Shown: positions 1 to 8,269 of the stretch, one piece after another
Layout of the letters: the number at the start of each line of letters is the position of its first letter
How positions within the stretch are numbered: the first letter of the stretch is position 1
NCBI GenBank assembly: GCA_028290405.1
Contig: JAQGJX010000101.1
Coordinates: 1-48,688 of the forward strand
Reading direction: 5' to 3'
DNA length: 48,688 nucleotides
DNA from: Hyphomicrobiales bacterium
Lineage (GTDB): Bacteria; Pseudomonadota; Alphaproteobacteria; Rhizobiales; Beijerinckiaceae
The notes under the pieces: model-generated
Seen by the model: only the letters and a program-made list of their open reading frames with translations
Told to the model about the DNA's origin: nothing
The model's database searches: none
Position numbers and translations under genes: made by a program

Positions 1-1
1 G

Positions 2-235
2 TTCGATCGCGCCGCCGAGGCGCGCGATCATTTCCTGGATTGGGAAGGGCTCGACGACCGCGAGGCGGACGCTGACCTCGAGCGGCATATCACGCGCCTG
101 CGCGCCCTGCTGGCGGACGCCGCGCCCGATTGCCGCCGCGACGAGCGCGGCGACGCCCTGCTCGCCTACGCCAGCCGTCTTCTCGAAAGCGCCCGCAAGC
201 GCGCGCCGGACGCTGCGCTGGCGGCCCGCAAATAG
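2..235 (+). CDS. 3' end of an unidentified protein (partial)
   Basis: An open frame runs in from the left window edge and stops with TAG at 233-235, giving the last 77 residues of a protein whose start lies outside. The visible part is highly charged, rich in Asp, Arg and Ala, with a probable alpha-helical stretch containing LERHITRLRALLADA and LLAYASRLLESARKR. I do not recognise a family. It lies on the same strand as the Bug receptor that starts at 365, about 130 bases downstream, but nothing shows they are co-transcribed. The frame is supported by the lack of stops and by alphaproteobacterial-like codon use only. Confidence 0.5.
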   Translation, partial: FDRAAEARDHFLDWEGLDDREADADLERHITRLRALLADAAPDCRRDERGDALLAYASRLLESARKRAPDAALAARK

Positions 236-364
236 CCCGCCGGCGATGCGCGCGACGGCGCTTGCGCGGCGGCCCGGCGCGGGTCAATCTGCATGCAGCC
301 GCCCGCAGAGGCGGCCAGTCGCGACGCGCGCGCACAGCGCCGCGCGGGCCGGGAGGAGACAGCG

Positions 365-1459
365 ATGCAAAAGTCCGCGCGCACAAGCCTGCTGCCGACG
401 GCCCTTCTCGCCTTGCTGGCGTTGTGCGCCGTTCCGGGCGCTTCCCACGCCGCCGACTTCTACGCTGGCAAACGCATCACGCTGCTCATCAACTTTGCGC
501 CCGGCGGGCCCACGGACATCGAGGGCCGCCTGCTGGCCCGGCATCTGGGCAAGCACATCCCCGGCAAGCCGTCGATCCTGCCCCAGAACATGGAAGGCGC
601 GGGCGGCGGCGTCGGCACCAATTATCTCGGCGAGATCGCGCCGCGCGACGGCACGACGATGGGCTATCTGACGGGCGCCGCGTGGCGCTACGTCAGCGTG
701 AAGGAGAAATCCCGCGTCGACTTCATGTCCTACACCATGGTGGCCTACCAGCCCGGCACCACGGTCTACTACGTGCGCGCCGACACCGCCCCGGGGCTGA
801 AAGGGCCGGGCGACGTCCTGAAGGCGCAGGGCCTCGTGATCGGCGGGCTGTCGGCGGATTCCTCCAAGGACCTCCTGTTGCGGCTCACGTCCGACATGCT
901 GGGGCTGAAATACAAGTACGTCACCGGCTACAAGAGCAATTCGGGCGCGCGGCTCGCCTTCCAGCGGGGCGAGATCACCTATTTCGCCGAGTCGCCGCCC
1001 GGCTATCGCTCCATCGTGGAGCCCGGCATGGTGGCCAAGGGCGAGGCGATTCCACTTTTCTACGATCCGGGCTGGAACGGCACGCGCTTCGCCGAACCCT
1101 CCCAGATCAAGGGCGTGCCGCTGCCGCCCTTCCACGAGTTCTACAAGCAGGTGAAGGGCGTGGAGCCCTCCGGCAGGTTGTGGGACGTGTACCGGCAGGC
1201 GCTGGCGCTCAACGGCGCCATGCAGCGCATGGTGGTCTTCCCGCCCGACGTGCCGGCGGCGGCCGTGCAGGACATCCGGGCCGCGCTGCGCAAGCTCGAC
1301 GGCGACAGGGAGTATGCGCAGGACGCCGAGAAGCTGCTGGGCTTCGTGCCCGACTACGAGGCGTCCGACGGCGTGCAGGCCGAGGTGCGTAAGGCGCTGG
1401 CGATCTCGGACGAAGACCGCGCCTGGCTCGAAGATTACGTGAAGTCCGCGCCGAACTGA
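365..1459 (+). CDS. TctC/Bug-family periplasmic substrate-binding protein
   Basis: Predicted 364-residue extracytoplasmic receptor of the tripartite tricarboxylate transporter (TctC/Bug) family. These receptors bind small carboxylates or related ligands in the periplasm. The N-terminus is a Sec signal peptide with a Leu/Ala-rich core ending near SHA-A. It is followed by the family hallmarks ADFYAGKRITLLINFAPGG, a GRLLARHLGKHIPG helix and NMEGAGGG. ATG at 365 is preferred over the upstream in-frame ATG at 293 because GGGAGGAGA sits just before it and it begins the signal peptide. No TctA or TctB membrane subunit is nearby, so it is an orphan receptor; the ligand cannot be read from the sequence. 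Confidence 0.88.
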   Translation: MQKSARTSLLPTALLALLALCAVPGASHAADFYAGKRITLLINFAPGGPTDIEGRLLARHLGKHIPGKPSILPQNMEGAGGGVGTNYLGEIAPRDGTTMGYLTGAAWRYVSVKEKSRVDFMSYTMVAYQPGTTVYYVRADTAPGLKGPGDVLKAQGLVIGGLSADSSKDLLLRLTSDMLGLKYKYVTGYKSNSGARLAFQRGEITYFAESPPGYRSIVEPGMVAKGEAIPLFYDPGWNGTRFAEPSQIKGVPLPPFHEFYKQVKGVEPSGRLWDVYRQALALNGAMQRMVVFPPDVPAAAVQDIRAALRKLDGDREYAQDAEKLLGFVPDYEASDGVQAEVRKALAISDEDRAWLEDYVKSAPN

Positions 1460-1553
1460 CGAGCTTTGGGGAACGCCCGGCAGTTTCAGGGATTTGCACT
1501 TGAGCACGCGGCGCGGCGCTTGCCGCGTCGGCCCGCACATCCTGGAGGCACCC

Positions 1554-2123
1554 ATGGGCGCATGTCGTTTCATCCCGCCGCTTCTGGCCGCGCTGATCGC
1601 TCTCGGCCCGCCCGCCGTCGCCCAGACCAGCTCGAGCGCGGGCGGCTCCACCGCGGGCGCGAGCGGCGGCGCCACCGGCGGCGCGTCCACAGGGGCGACC
1701 GGAACCGCGCCCACGAACGCGCCCGCCATCGGGTCGAACGCGCCCGCGCCTGCTCCCGGCTCGCCGCCCGCGTCCCTGCCCTCCAACCAGACCAGCGCGC
1801 CTGCCCCGCAACCGCCCGCCACGACGTCAAGCCCTGTCACCGGCTCGCGCAGCATGCCGGGCGCCTCGGGATCCACGCAGCCCTCGGACTCAGGTCCGCG
1901 CAGCCCCGGCATGACCACGGGAGCCGTGGCGCCCGCGCCCGGACGCGCCGGGGCTGATCCGCGCTGCGCGCAGGCGCGCCAGCGCCCGGGCGATTTTCCC
2001 GCCGACGTTGTCGGCGCCTGCAACGCCGCCGAAAGGACCGGCCTGACCAACGAACGGCTGGAGCGGCTGGAGCGCAGCAACCAGCGCGCCATCAACAGCA
2101 TCTGCCCGACGTCGAGGTGCTAG
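1554..2123 (+). CDS. Secreted Gly/Ser/Ala/Pro-rich hypothetical protein
   Basis: Predicted exported protein of 189 residues, not recognised as a named family. The start ATG follows TGGAGGCACCC, a good ribosome site. Residues 1-24 form a signal peptide (hydrophobic LLAALIALG, ending VAQ). Residues about 25-130 are low complexity, rich in Gly, Ser, Ala, Thr and Pro and probably disordered. The last ~55 residues look folded: four Cys, a helix NERLERLERSNQRAIN and a final Cys, so two disulfides are possible. The Bug receptor lies 94 bases upstream on the same strand, with no clear functional link. It could be an envelope-associated or surface protein. Confidence 0.7.
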   Translation: MGACRFIPPLLAALIALGPPAVAQTSSSAGGSTAGASGGATGGASTGATGTAPTNAPAIGSNAPAPAPGSPPASLPSNQTSAPAPQPPATTSSPVTGSRSMPGASGSTQPSDSGPRSPGMTTGAVAPAPGRAGADPRCAQARQRPGDFPADVVGACNAAERTGLTNERLERLERSNQRAINSICPTSRC

Positions 2124-2271
2124 GCGCATTGCAAAGGGCAAGCTGAGGATGCAAGTTGACGACGGCGGGCGCCTGCGCGGACCGCCGGAACCATTCGCTT
2201 GAGCTCTGCGTCTCACAATAGCGAGGAGACGGGGAACGCCCGGGCCTGGTTGAGGGACGGAGTTCAATCCG

Positions 2272-3201
2272 ATGCGTGCGCCACAAGCCAGGGGAACGTC
2301 GGCGCTGGACGCGCTGCGGCGCTATCGCTGGCGCATCTCCTTCACGTATGGGCTGACGCTCGCCGAAGACCTGCTCGAACTGTCCTACCCCTGGGCCACC
2401 GGCATCGCCATCAACGGGCTGCTGGCGCACAATTATTACCTCGCCCTGCCGATCGTTCTGGCGTGGATGGCGCGCTCCACCATCGGCCTGATCCGCCGCA
2501 TGTACGACACCCGCCTCTACACCACCGTCTATAACGAGCTGGTTGAGGAGACGATCCTGCGGCAGCGCGGGCACGGCATACCGGCCACGACGGTCTCGGC
2601 GCGCTCGGCCATGTCGCGCGAATTCGTCACCTTCTTCGAGAAGGACCTGTCGATCCTGATCACCGCCATCGTGGGCGTGTTCGGTTCGCTGGCCATGCTG
2701 TTCGTCTACGACACCATCGTGGGCGCGCTGATGCTGATGCTGCTCGGGCCGGTCTATTTCGTCAACGTCGTCTACGTGCGCGTGAGCTATCGCCTCAACC
2801 AGGGATTGAACAACCAGCTTGAGGAAGAGGTGCAGACCATCGACGCCGCCAAGCCGGCGGGCGTCGCAGAGCATTTCCGCAACGTCCGCAACTGGCGCGT
2901 GCGCCTCTCGGACGCGGAGGCCTTCAATTGGGCCATCATCGAGGTGCTGTCGATCCTCCTCTTCGTCATCGTGCTGGTGCGCGCCACCTACCGTCCCGAG
3001 CTTGGGGCGGGCGAAATCTTCGCCATGATCGTCTACGTGTGGCAGTTCATGGAGAATCTCGACCACGTGCCGCAGCTCCTGCAGCAGCTCACGCGCCTCC
3101 AGGACATCAAGAAGCGCATCGAGGCGGGCGCGTCCGTGGAGGCGATCGGGGCGGAGATCGAGAAGGGCGAGGAGCAGGACGCCGAATCCACACGCATGTA
3201 G
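2272..3201 (+). CDS. ABC-exporter-type six-TM membrane domain protein without ATPase
   Basis: This 309-residue membrane protein resembles the stand-alone ABC transporter transmembrane domain family (ABC_membrane_3 type). Hydrophobic segments occur in pairs: roughly residues 25-75, 120-172 and 220-265. Long charged helical stretches between them contain RRMYDTRLYTTVYNELVEE and the YRLNQGLNNQLEEEVQ loop typical of exporter cytoplasmic helices. There is no Walker A, signature or Walker B motif, and the frame ends in a charged tail, so the nucleotide-binding domain is genuinely absent. ATG follows GGAG about nine bases upstream. The next gene starts 6-21 bases after its stop, so the two are almost certainly co-transcribed. 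Confidence 0.8.
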   Translation: MRAPQARGTSALDALRRYRWRISFTYGLTLAEDLLELSYPWATGIAINGLLAHNYYLALPIVLAWMARSTIGLIRRMYDTRLYTTVYNELVEETILRQRGHGIPATTVSARSAMSREFVTFFEKDLSILITAIVGVFGSLAMLFVYDTIVGALMLMLLGPVYFVNVVYVRVSYRLNQGLNNQLEEEVQTIDAAKPAGVAEHFRNVRNWRVRLSDAEAFNWAIIEVLSILLFVIVLVRATYRPELGAGEIFAMIVYVWQFMENLDHVPQLLQQLTRLQDIKKRIEAGASVEAIGAEIEKGEEQDAESTRM

Positions 3202-3222
3202 GGGGGCTTGCAGCGAGGCGGA

Positions 3223-4593
3223 ATGATCGACGACTGGATCGAGCGGCTACGGCGGGACAACTGGCTTTATCCGCTCGTCGTTCTGGGTTTCCTCACCGCC
3301 GGCGCCATCGTGGCGCTGGCCTACTGGTATGTGTTTTCTCCCACGCGCTTCGTGGTCGCGGTCGGCCCGCCCGACGGCTCGGAGGCGCGCATCGTGCGCG
3401 CGCTGGCGCAGACCTTCGACCAGCGGCGCGGCGGCATCCGCCTCATCGTCCAGCCCCATGACAACGTGCGCGACAGCGCGCAGGCCCTGCAGGACGGGCG
3501 CGCCGATCTGGCGGTCGTGCGGCCGGACGTGCTGCTGCCCAGCAACGGCTCGACCCTCGCGGTCCTTCGCGAGGACGCCTTCGTGCTGCTCGCCCCGGCG
3601 AGCGCGAAGATCGAGAGCATGGCGGAGCTGGCCGGCAAGCGGCTGGGCTTCGTGCCGCGCCATGAGGCGGACCTTCAGGCCTTGCAGGCGCTGCTGGCGT
3701 ATTACGACCTGGCCCCGCCGGCCCTCGAGGTCTCCACCGTCCAGGCGGGCGACGTGGAGGCCGCCTTCCGCGACAAGAAGATCCAGGCGCTGGCCTTCAT
3801 CGCCGCGCCTTCAAGCGACGCCGCGCGGGCGCTGGCGCGCGCCGTCTCGTTCAACGCCAAGGACCCGGCGGCGCTCGTCCCCATCCCGGAGGGCGAGGCG
3901 CTGAGCCTGCGCACGCCTGCGCTCGTCAGCATGACGCTGCCCCCCGGGGCCATCAGCGCCCGGCCCGCCATTCCCGACGAAGAGACCAAGACCGCCGCCG
4001 TGTCCTATCGGCTGATGGCGCGCGCGGCTCTCGACCGCGGCCCCGTGTCGGTGCTCACCGAACGCCTGTTCCAGTTGCGCTCGGGCATCGCCCGCACCGA
4101 GCCCGCCATCAACCTCATGAAGGCGCCCGACAACGACACGGCGACCAGCTCCGTCCTGCCGAACCATCGCGGCGCGCTCGATTATTTCAACCGCGAGCAG
4201 CAGACGTTCATGGACCGCTACGGCGACTGGATGTGGTTCGCGCTGTTCGCCGGCGGCGGCGTCAGCTCCGGCGCCGCCTGGATGGCGCGGCTGTTGGTGC
4301 GGCGGCGCCGCGAAATCGTCGACGAGGTGCTGGAGCGGCTCGGCGAGCTCATGAAGGAGGCGCGATGCGCCCAGACCCGCGACGAACTTGACGCGCTGAC
4401 CCGGGAGATCGACGATCTTGTGAAGACCTGCCTGAGCTACGCGCGCCAGCGCACGACGACCACGCGCGTGATGAGCGCGCTGATCCTCGCCATCGATTCG
4501 GCGAGGTCCGCCATCGGGGACCGGCGCGCCGAACTGGAACGCGCCGCGCCCGCGCCCTCCGCTCAGAGCCGCCGGGAGGCGTCCAGCGAATAG
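3223..4593 (+). CDS. Membrane-anchored TAXI/TRAP-like substrate-binding protein
   Basis: About 456 residues. An N-terminal membrane segment (YPLVVLGFLTAGAIVALAYWYVF) leads into a periplasmic-binding-protein-like domain with GPPDGSEARIVRALAQTF, LQDGRADLAVVRPD and a MAELAGKRLGFVPRHEAD motif, as in TAXI-family TRAP receptors. A second hydrophobic segment near residues 340-360 (WMWFALFAGGGVSSGAAWMARLLV) is followed by a cytoplasmic, helical, Arg/Glu-rich C-terminal region. The receptor thus looks tethered at both ends, unlike free TAXI receptors. The start is uncertain: TTG at 3208 or ATG at 3223, neither with an ideally spaced ribosome site. The 3' end overlaps the convergent doxX-like gene by 31 bases. 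Confidence 0.78.
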   Translation: MIDDWIERLRRDNWLYPLVVLGFLTAGAIVALAYWYVFSPTRFVVAVGPPDGSEARIVRALAQTFDQRRGGIRLIVQPHDNVRDSAQALQDGRADLAVVRPDVLLPSNGSTLAVLREDAFVLLAPASAKIESMAELAGKRLGFVPRHEADLQALQALLAYYDLAPPALEVSTVQAGDVEAAFRDKKIQALAFIAAPSSDAARALARAVSFNAKDPAALVPIPEGEALSLRTPALVSMTLPPGAISARPAIPDEETKTAAVSYRLMARAALDRGPVSVLTERLFQLRSGIARTEPAINLMKAPDNDTATSSVLPNHRGALDYFNREQQTFMDRYGDWMWFALFAGGGVSSGAAWMARLLVRRRREIVDEVLERLGELMKEARCAQTRDELDALTREIDDLVKTCLSYARQRTTTTRVMSALILAIDSARSAIGDRRAELERAAPAPSAQSRREASSE

Positions 4594-4973
4594 GCGCCAG
4601 CGCCGCTCACGAAGAACGCCAGCGCGCCGCCCGCGATCGCGAAGTTCTTCAGGAAATGGTTCATCTGGTTGGCGTCGCCGAAGTTGAAATGCGCCAGCAG
4701 GGCGCTCACGACGCTGAACGCCGCGATGGCGAGCGCCGCGAGCCGCGTCTGGTAGCCGACCAGCATCAGGAGCCCCATGGCCAACTCGGCGAAGATGGAG
4801 GCGGGGACCGCGATGGAGGGTTCCGGCACGCCCAGCTTGCGGAAATAGCCGATCGTGCCGGCGTACCCCATGATCTTGCCGTAGGCGGCGACAAGGAACA
4901 GCGCCGCCATGAGCAGGCGGCCCAGCAGCAGCGCGGCGTCTTCAAAACGGCGCGTACGGGTCGCTCTGGCCAT
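4563..4973 (-). CDS. DoxX family membrane protein
   Basis: A 136-residue, four-helix membrane protein of the DoxX family. The sequence shows LLLGRLLMAALFLVAAYGKIMGY near the N-terminus, the conserved KLGVPEP turn, a helix IFAELAMGLLMLVGYQTRLAALAI and HFNFGDANQMNHFLKNFAIAGGAL, all typical of the family. DoxX proteins are small inner-membrane proteins, some linked to oxidoreductase complexes; the role here is unknown. The gene is convergent with the TAXI-like gene and shares its last 31 bases with it. A clear start ATG lies just inside the gap toward the small gene at 5013. Confidence 0.85.
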   Translation of the reverse strand: MARATRTRRFEDAALLLGRLLMAALFLVAAYGKIMGYAGTIGYFRKLGVPEPSIAVPASIFAELAMGLLMLVGYQTRLAALAIAAFSVVSALLAHFNFGDANQMNHFLKNFAIAGGALAFFVSGAGAYSLDASRRL

Positions 4974-5012
4974 GGCTTCGCTCTTTCGTTGATCGCCCGC
5001 CGCGCCCGCGCG

Positions 5013-5252
5013 TCAGGACTGTTCCTTGGCGCCCCGGGACTCCGCGTCGCGGGCTCCGGCGTGGTCCTGCCCCTGTTCGTTCATCACGGCGCGGCTGTCC
5101 AGCCCGCGTTCGTCCGCATGGCGGCTCTTGTCGCGGTTCGACAGGGTCATGTTCTCGCCGATCATCTCCTTGGGCGCCTCGGTGAGCGCGCCCACGCCCG
5201 CCCCCTTGCCTTGCGCGCCCTTGCCCATTTTCTTCCGGTTGGCGTTCGCCAT
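5013..5252 (-). CDS. Small hydrophilic conserved protein
   Basis: A 79-residue, strongly charged protein beginning MANANRKKMGKGAQGKG and rich in Lys, Glu, Asp and Gly. It has no membrane segment or Cys motif and is probably disordered. Small proteins with this kind of Lys/Gly-rich start followed by a GALTEAP segment are, from memory, common as hypothetical proteins in Hyphomicrobiales genomes. The start ATG is preceded on the minus strand by GGAAAGGACCCGAC, a plausible ribosome site. A 39-base gap separates it from the downstream doxX-like gene on the same strand. Confidence 0.65.
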   Translation of the reverse strand: MANANRKKMGKGAQGKGAGVGALTEAPKEMIGENMTLSNRDKSRHADERGLDSRAVMNEQGQDHAGARDAESRGAKEQS

Positions 5253-5313
5253 GTCGGGTCCTTTCCTGGATCAGGTACGCACACCAACGGCTCGCCGCGC
5301 CGCAGGTTTCACC

Positions 5314-5544
5314 TCACAACACGCGGGCCAGGCCCGCCGCGCGCGCGACCCTGCGCTCCACCTCCTTGCGGCTGGGCGCGACCCAGACCATGAAGCACTT
5401 CTCGGTGTGGAGGGGCTCGTTGCACGCGTAGCAGAGGCCCGTTTCGTCGCTGCTGGACTTTGCGCCGTCATAGGTGACGATGACGTGGTTCTCGACGCCG
5501 CAACGCGGGCAGTTCAGCTTGAAGTACTTGTCTTTCCATTCCAT
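5314..5544 (-). CDS. Small zinc-ribbon-like protein
   Basis: A 76-residue protein with two Cys pairs, CPRC near residues 12-15 and CYAC near residues 38-41. This is the layout of a single treble-clef or zinc-ribbon finger. Between them lies a beta-rich segment (HVIVTYDGAKSSSDETG) and after them a basic C-terminal helix (KEVERRVARAAGL). ATG at 5544 is chosen because the family-like sequence MEWKDKYFKLNC begins there with GCGAGG just upstream. The frame stays open further upstream, but that part is Arg-rich antisense of the next gene's leader. Function unknown; it could be a nucleic-acid or protein-binding adaptor. Confidence 0.65.
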   Translation of the reverse strand: MEWKDKYFKLNCPRCGVENHVIVTYDGAKSSSDETGLCYACNEPLHTEKCFMVWVAPSRKEVERRVARAAGLARVL

Positions 5545-5671
5545 CGACGCCTCGCCGGCCGACCTTTGACGTCCATTGCGGTCAACCGGCCGGCGCCACG
5601 CGGGTTCCGGCGCTCGCCGGCGGCGCGCAAAACAGGCGACTGGGACGCGGCGCGCCTGTAGACATGAGGCC

Positions 5672-7045
5672 ATGCAACACTCGACGCCGCCGCACGAAAT
5701 CACCGCTCGCGAGGCCCCCCCGCGCCCCACGTTCGCGCAAGCGTTCCGCGTGTGGCTGCGCATCGGCCTGCTGAGCTTCGGCGGGCCCGCCGGCCAGATC
5801 GCGCTCATGCACAAGGAGCTGGTGGAGGAGCGCCGCTGGATCTCCGAGGCGCGGTTCCTGCACGCGCTCAACTATTGCATGCTGCTGCCCGGACCGGAGG
5901 CGCAGCAGCTCGCCATCTACATTGGCTGGCTCCTCCACGGCGCACGCGGCGGCGTCGTGGCGGGCGTGCTGTTCGTTCTGCCGGGCTTCTGCGTCATCCT
6001 CGCCCTCGCGACGCTGTACGCGGTCTTCCAGGACACGCACTGGCTCGGGAGCCTGTTCTTCGGCCTCAAGGCCGCCGTGCTCGCCATCGTGATCGAGGCC
6101 GTCTGGCGCGTCGGCAAGCGCGCGCTGCGCAACGGCGTGATGGTCTCGCTTGCGGCGGGCGCCTTCGGGGCGCTCTTCGTCTTCGACGCGCCCTTCCCGC
6201 TCGTGGTGCTCGCCGCCGGACTGATCGGCTATGTGGGCGCGCGCAACTGGCCCAAGGTCTTCGAGCCCGCAAGCCATGGCGGGGGCGAAGCCGCCTCGGT
6301 GCTGGGCGACGAGACGGCGCACCCGCCCGCGAGCTGGGGCCGCAGCCTGAAGGTGGCGGCCGTGTGGGGCGCCCTGTGGCTGCTGCCCTTCGTTGCCCTG
6401 GGGGCGGTCTTCGGCTGGCGCAGCGCCTATGTGGACATCGCGAGCTTCTTTTCGAAGATGGCGGTGGTCACCTTCGGGGGCGCGTACGCGGTGCTGGCCT
6501 ATGTGGCGCAGCAGGCGGTGGAGACGCACCATTGGCTGGAGCCCGGCGAAATGCTGGACGGGCTCGCGATGGCCGAGACCACCCCCGGCCCGCTCATCCT
6601 GGTGCTGACGTACGTCGGCTTTCTGGCGGGCTTCCGCAATCCGCTGGGGTTGACGCCGCTGGGCGGCGGCGTCCTGGGCGCTGTGGTCACCACCTGGGTG
6701 ACCTTCGTGCCGTGCTTCCTCTGGATCTTCCTCGGCGCGCCCTTCGTGGAGCGCATCCGGGGCAACAAGGCCTTGTCGGGCGCGCTGGCGGCCATCACGG
6801 CGGCGGTCGTGGGCGTCATCCTCAACCTGGCGATCTGGTTCGCCCTGCACGTGCTGTTCCGCGAGATGACGACGATTGCGGCTGGCCCGGCCTCCATCCA
6901 ATGGCCCGTCCTGCGGAGCCTCGACGTGTGGGCGGCGCTGCTCGCCCTGGTGGCGGTGGCGAGCCTGTTGAAATTCCGGCTCGGCGTGCCGGGAACGCTG
7001 GCGATCTGCGCCGTCCTGGGCTTCGCGATCAGGACATGGACTTGA
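5672..7045 (+). CDS. chrA: Chromate efflux transporter ChrA (two-domain CHR protein)
   Basis: A 457-residue CHR-superfamily protein, the long two-domain form. The first half carries the hallmark SFGGPAGQIALMHKELV followed by LNYCMLLPGPEAQQLAIY. The second half repeats it as TFGGAYAVLAYVAQQ followed by MAETTPGPLILVLTYVGF. There are about ten hydrophobic segments. ChrA exports chromate driven by the proton-motive force and gives chromate resistance. ATG at 5672 fits the family's short N-terminus and follows a purine-rich ATGAGGCC. The 3' end overlaps the convergent FemAB-like gene by 17 bases. No chrB regulator is seen beside it, so expression may be constitutive or controlled elsewhere. Confidence 0.92.
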   Translation: MQHSTPPHEITAREAPPRPTFAQAFRVWLRIGLLSFGGPAGQIALMHKELVEERRWISEARFLHALNYCMLLPGPEAQQLAIYIGWLLHGARGGVVAGVLFVLPGFCVILALATLYAVFQDTHWLGSLFFGLKAAVLAIVIEAVWRVGKRALRNGVMVSLAAGAFGALFVFDAPFPLVVLAAGLIGYVGARNWPKVFEPASHGGGEAASVLGDETAHPPASWGRSLKVAAVWGALWLLPFVALGAVFGWRSAYVDIASFFSKMAVVTFGGAYAVLAYVAQQAVETHHWLEPGEMLDGLAMAETTPGPLILVLTYVGFLAGFRNPLGLTPLGGGVLGAVVTTWVTFVPCFLWIFLGAPFVERIRGNKALSGALAAITAAVVGVILNLAIWFALHVLFREMTTIAAGPASIQWPVLRSLDVWAALLALVAVASLLKFRLGVPGTLAICAVLGFAIRTWT

Positions 7046-8141
7046 ACAGGCGCGCCTTCCAGCCCGCCAGCGTGCGCTTGGCCACCCGGGCGCCGAACAC
7101 GAGGTCAGCCCCCAGGCGGCCGCGCGGGTCGCGCCAGTAGTCGAATTCGTCCGGAATGGCCACGATGGCGCCGCTGCGCCCCAGCAGGCCTTTCTTGAAC
7201 TGGTGGAGGCCCTGCTCGCCGCCGGTGCCGCCCATGTCGTAGTGCACGAGGCCCAATCCGCGCAGCCAGTCAATGATGCGCCATTGCAGCACATAGCCGG
7301 CGTTGAGGTCCCGCCCGGCCGGGCTTGCGGCGCCATACAGGTAAACCGCCGTGTCGCCCGCCACCACCATGATGGCGCCCGCGACCGGTCGCCCCTCGTG
7401 GCTCGCCAGGAAGACCTGCGGCCGCAGCGACGGCGGCGAGCCCTCGATCATCCGCGACAGCAGCGCGAGGCCCGCAGGAGCCGGCATGGCCTTGCGGCGC
7501 TGCATCTCGTCGTGCAGCGCTCCAAAGATCGCCACCGCCTCCGCGTCCTGCCGCATCTCCACAAGAAGGCCGTGCTTCAACCCCTGCCGCAGCTTGTAGC
7601 GCCACTTCTGGTCGATATCGCCCATCTGCTCGTCCGCCGTGGGCGCGACGCGCACGAAATAGCGTTCCGGGTTCGGATACGACCGACGCTGCACGAAGCC
7701 CAAGTCGCGCAGGACGTCCGCTTCCGCAGCGGCGTGCTCGCGGGAGGGGCGCACGAACGCCGTGAGGCAATGGCCGCGGCGGTGGGCGTATTCCTCGACC
7801 AGGGCCGCCACGGCGTCGCGATACGTCGCGATGTCTGGATCGCCGGCGCGCGGCCGCCAGAACGGGCCGAACTTCACGTAGGCCAGCCCGCGCTTCAGAA
7901 ACGGCGGCGTCAGCACCACCACGCGGGCGCCGGCCGCCGCCGCCTCCCCGCGCCGCAGGATCAGGTGGCTGGAACGGCTCGCGCCCCACAATTCGTCCGT
8001 CAGAACGGAGGTCTGTTCGACCGCGGCGTCGTCGAAGTCCGCCATCAGCTCGTTGAACGCGTCAGGACCCAGACAGTCGGCCAGCGGCCGCAGAGCGGCG
8101 GCGGCGGGGTCGTCCGTCGTCGTCAGCCCGGCGCGCCCCAT
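7029..8141 (-). CDS. FemAB-like GNAT acyltransferase
   Basis: A 370-residue protein resembling the FemAB/peptidoglycan-bridge family of tandem GNAT domains. It shows a first GNAT half with LTDELWGASRSSHLILRR and LAYVKFGPFWRP, a central WRYKLRQGLKHGL, and a second half with HDEMQRRK and PQVFLASHEGRPVAGAIMVVAGDTAVYLYGA. It ends with the characteristic WRIIDWLRGLGLVHYDMGGTGG and HQFKKGLLG. In Gram-negative bacteria such proteins often add aminoacyl groups in exopolysaccharide or lipid pathways rather than to peptidoglycan. The substrate is unknown. The start lies in an AT-rich divergent region shared with the flavoprotein at 8270. Confidence 0.82.
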   Translation of the reverse strand: MGRAGLTTTDDPAAAALRPLADCLGPDAFNELMADFDDAAVEQTSVLTDELWGASRSSHLILRRGEAAAAGARVVVLTPPFLKRGLAYVKFGPFWRPRAGDPDIATYRDAVAALVEEYAHRRGHCLTAFVRPSREHAAAEADVLRDLGFVQRRSYPNPERYFVRVAPTADEQMGDIDQKWRYKLRQGLKHGLLVEMRQDAEAVAIFGALHDEMQRRKAMPAPAGLALLSRMIEGSPPSLRPQVFLASHEGRPVAGAIMVVAGDTAVYLYGAASPAGRDLNAGYVLQWRIIDWLRGLGLVHYDMGGTGGEQGLHQFKKGLLGRSGAIVAIPDEFDYWRDPRGRLGADLVFGARVAKRTLAGWKARLFKSMS

Positions 8142-8167
8142 GTCGTCCCGATCTCGTTCATGGTTAA

Positions 8168-8181
8168 GTTCAAGATTGAAC
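8168..8181. promoter_or_regulatory. Palindrome in divergent promoter region
   Basis: The 128 bases between the FemAB-like gene (minus) and the thioredoxin-reductase-like gene (plus) are AT-richer than the surroundings. They hold a 14-base perfect inverted repeat, GTTCAA-GA-TTGAAC. Its position suggests an operator for one or both genes. No regulator gene is adjacent, so the binding protein is unknown. Confidence 0.35.
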
Positions 8182-8269
8182 GACTAACAAATCCCCGCGT
8201 TAAAAGAAACAGCAATGTCCCCACCGTAACGGCCGCGCGCCGCTCCTCCTGCGCGACGAGGTAAATGAT

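Noticed and set aside
284-2101. 605-codon open frame on the minus strand
   Set aside because: Antisense to the Bug receptor and the secreted protein, which have signal peptides and family motifs. Long antisense frames are expected at this GC content.
3247-4167. Several minus-strand frames inside the TAXI-like gene
   Set aside because: They lack ribosome sites and family motifs, while the plus-strand gene has membrane segments and receptor motifs.
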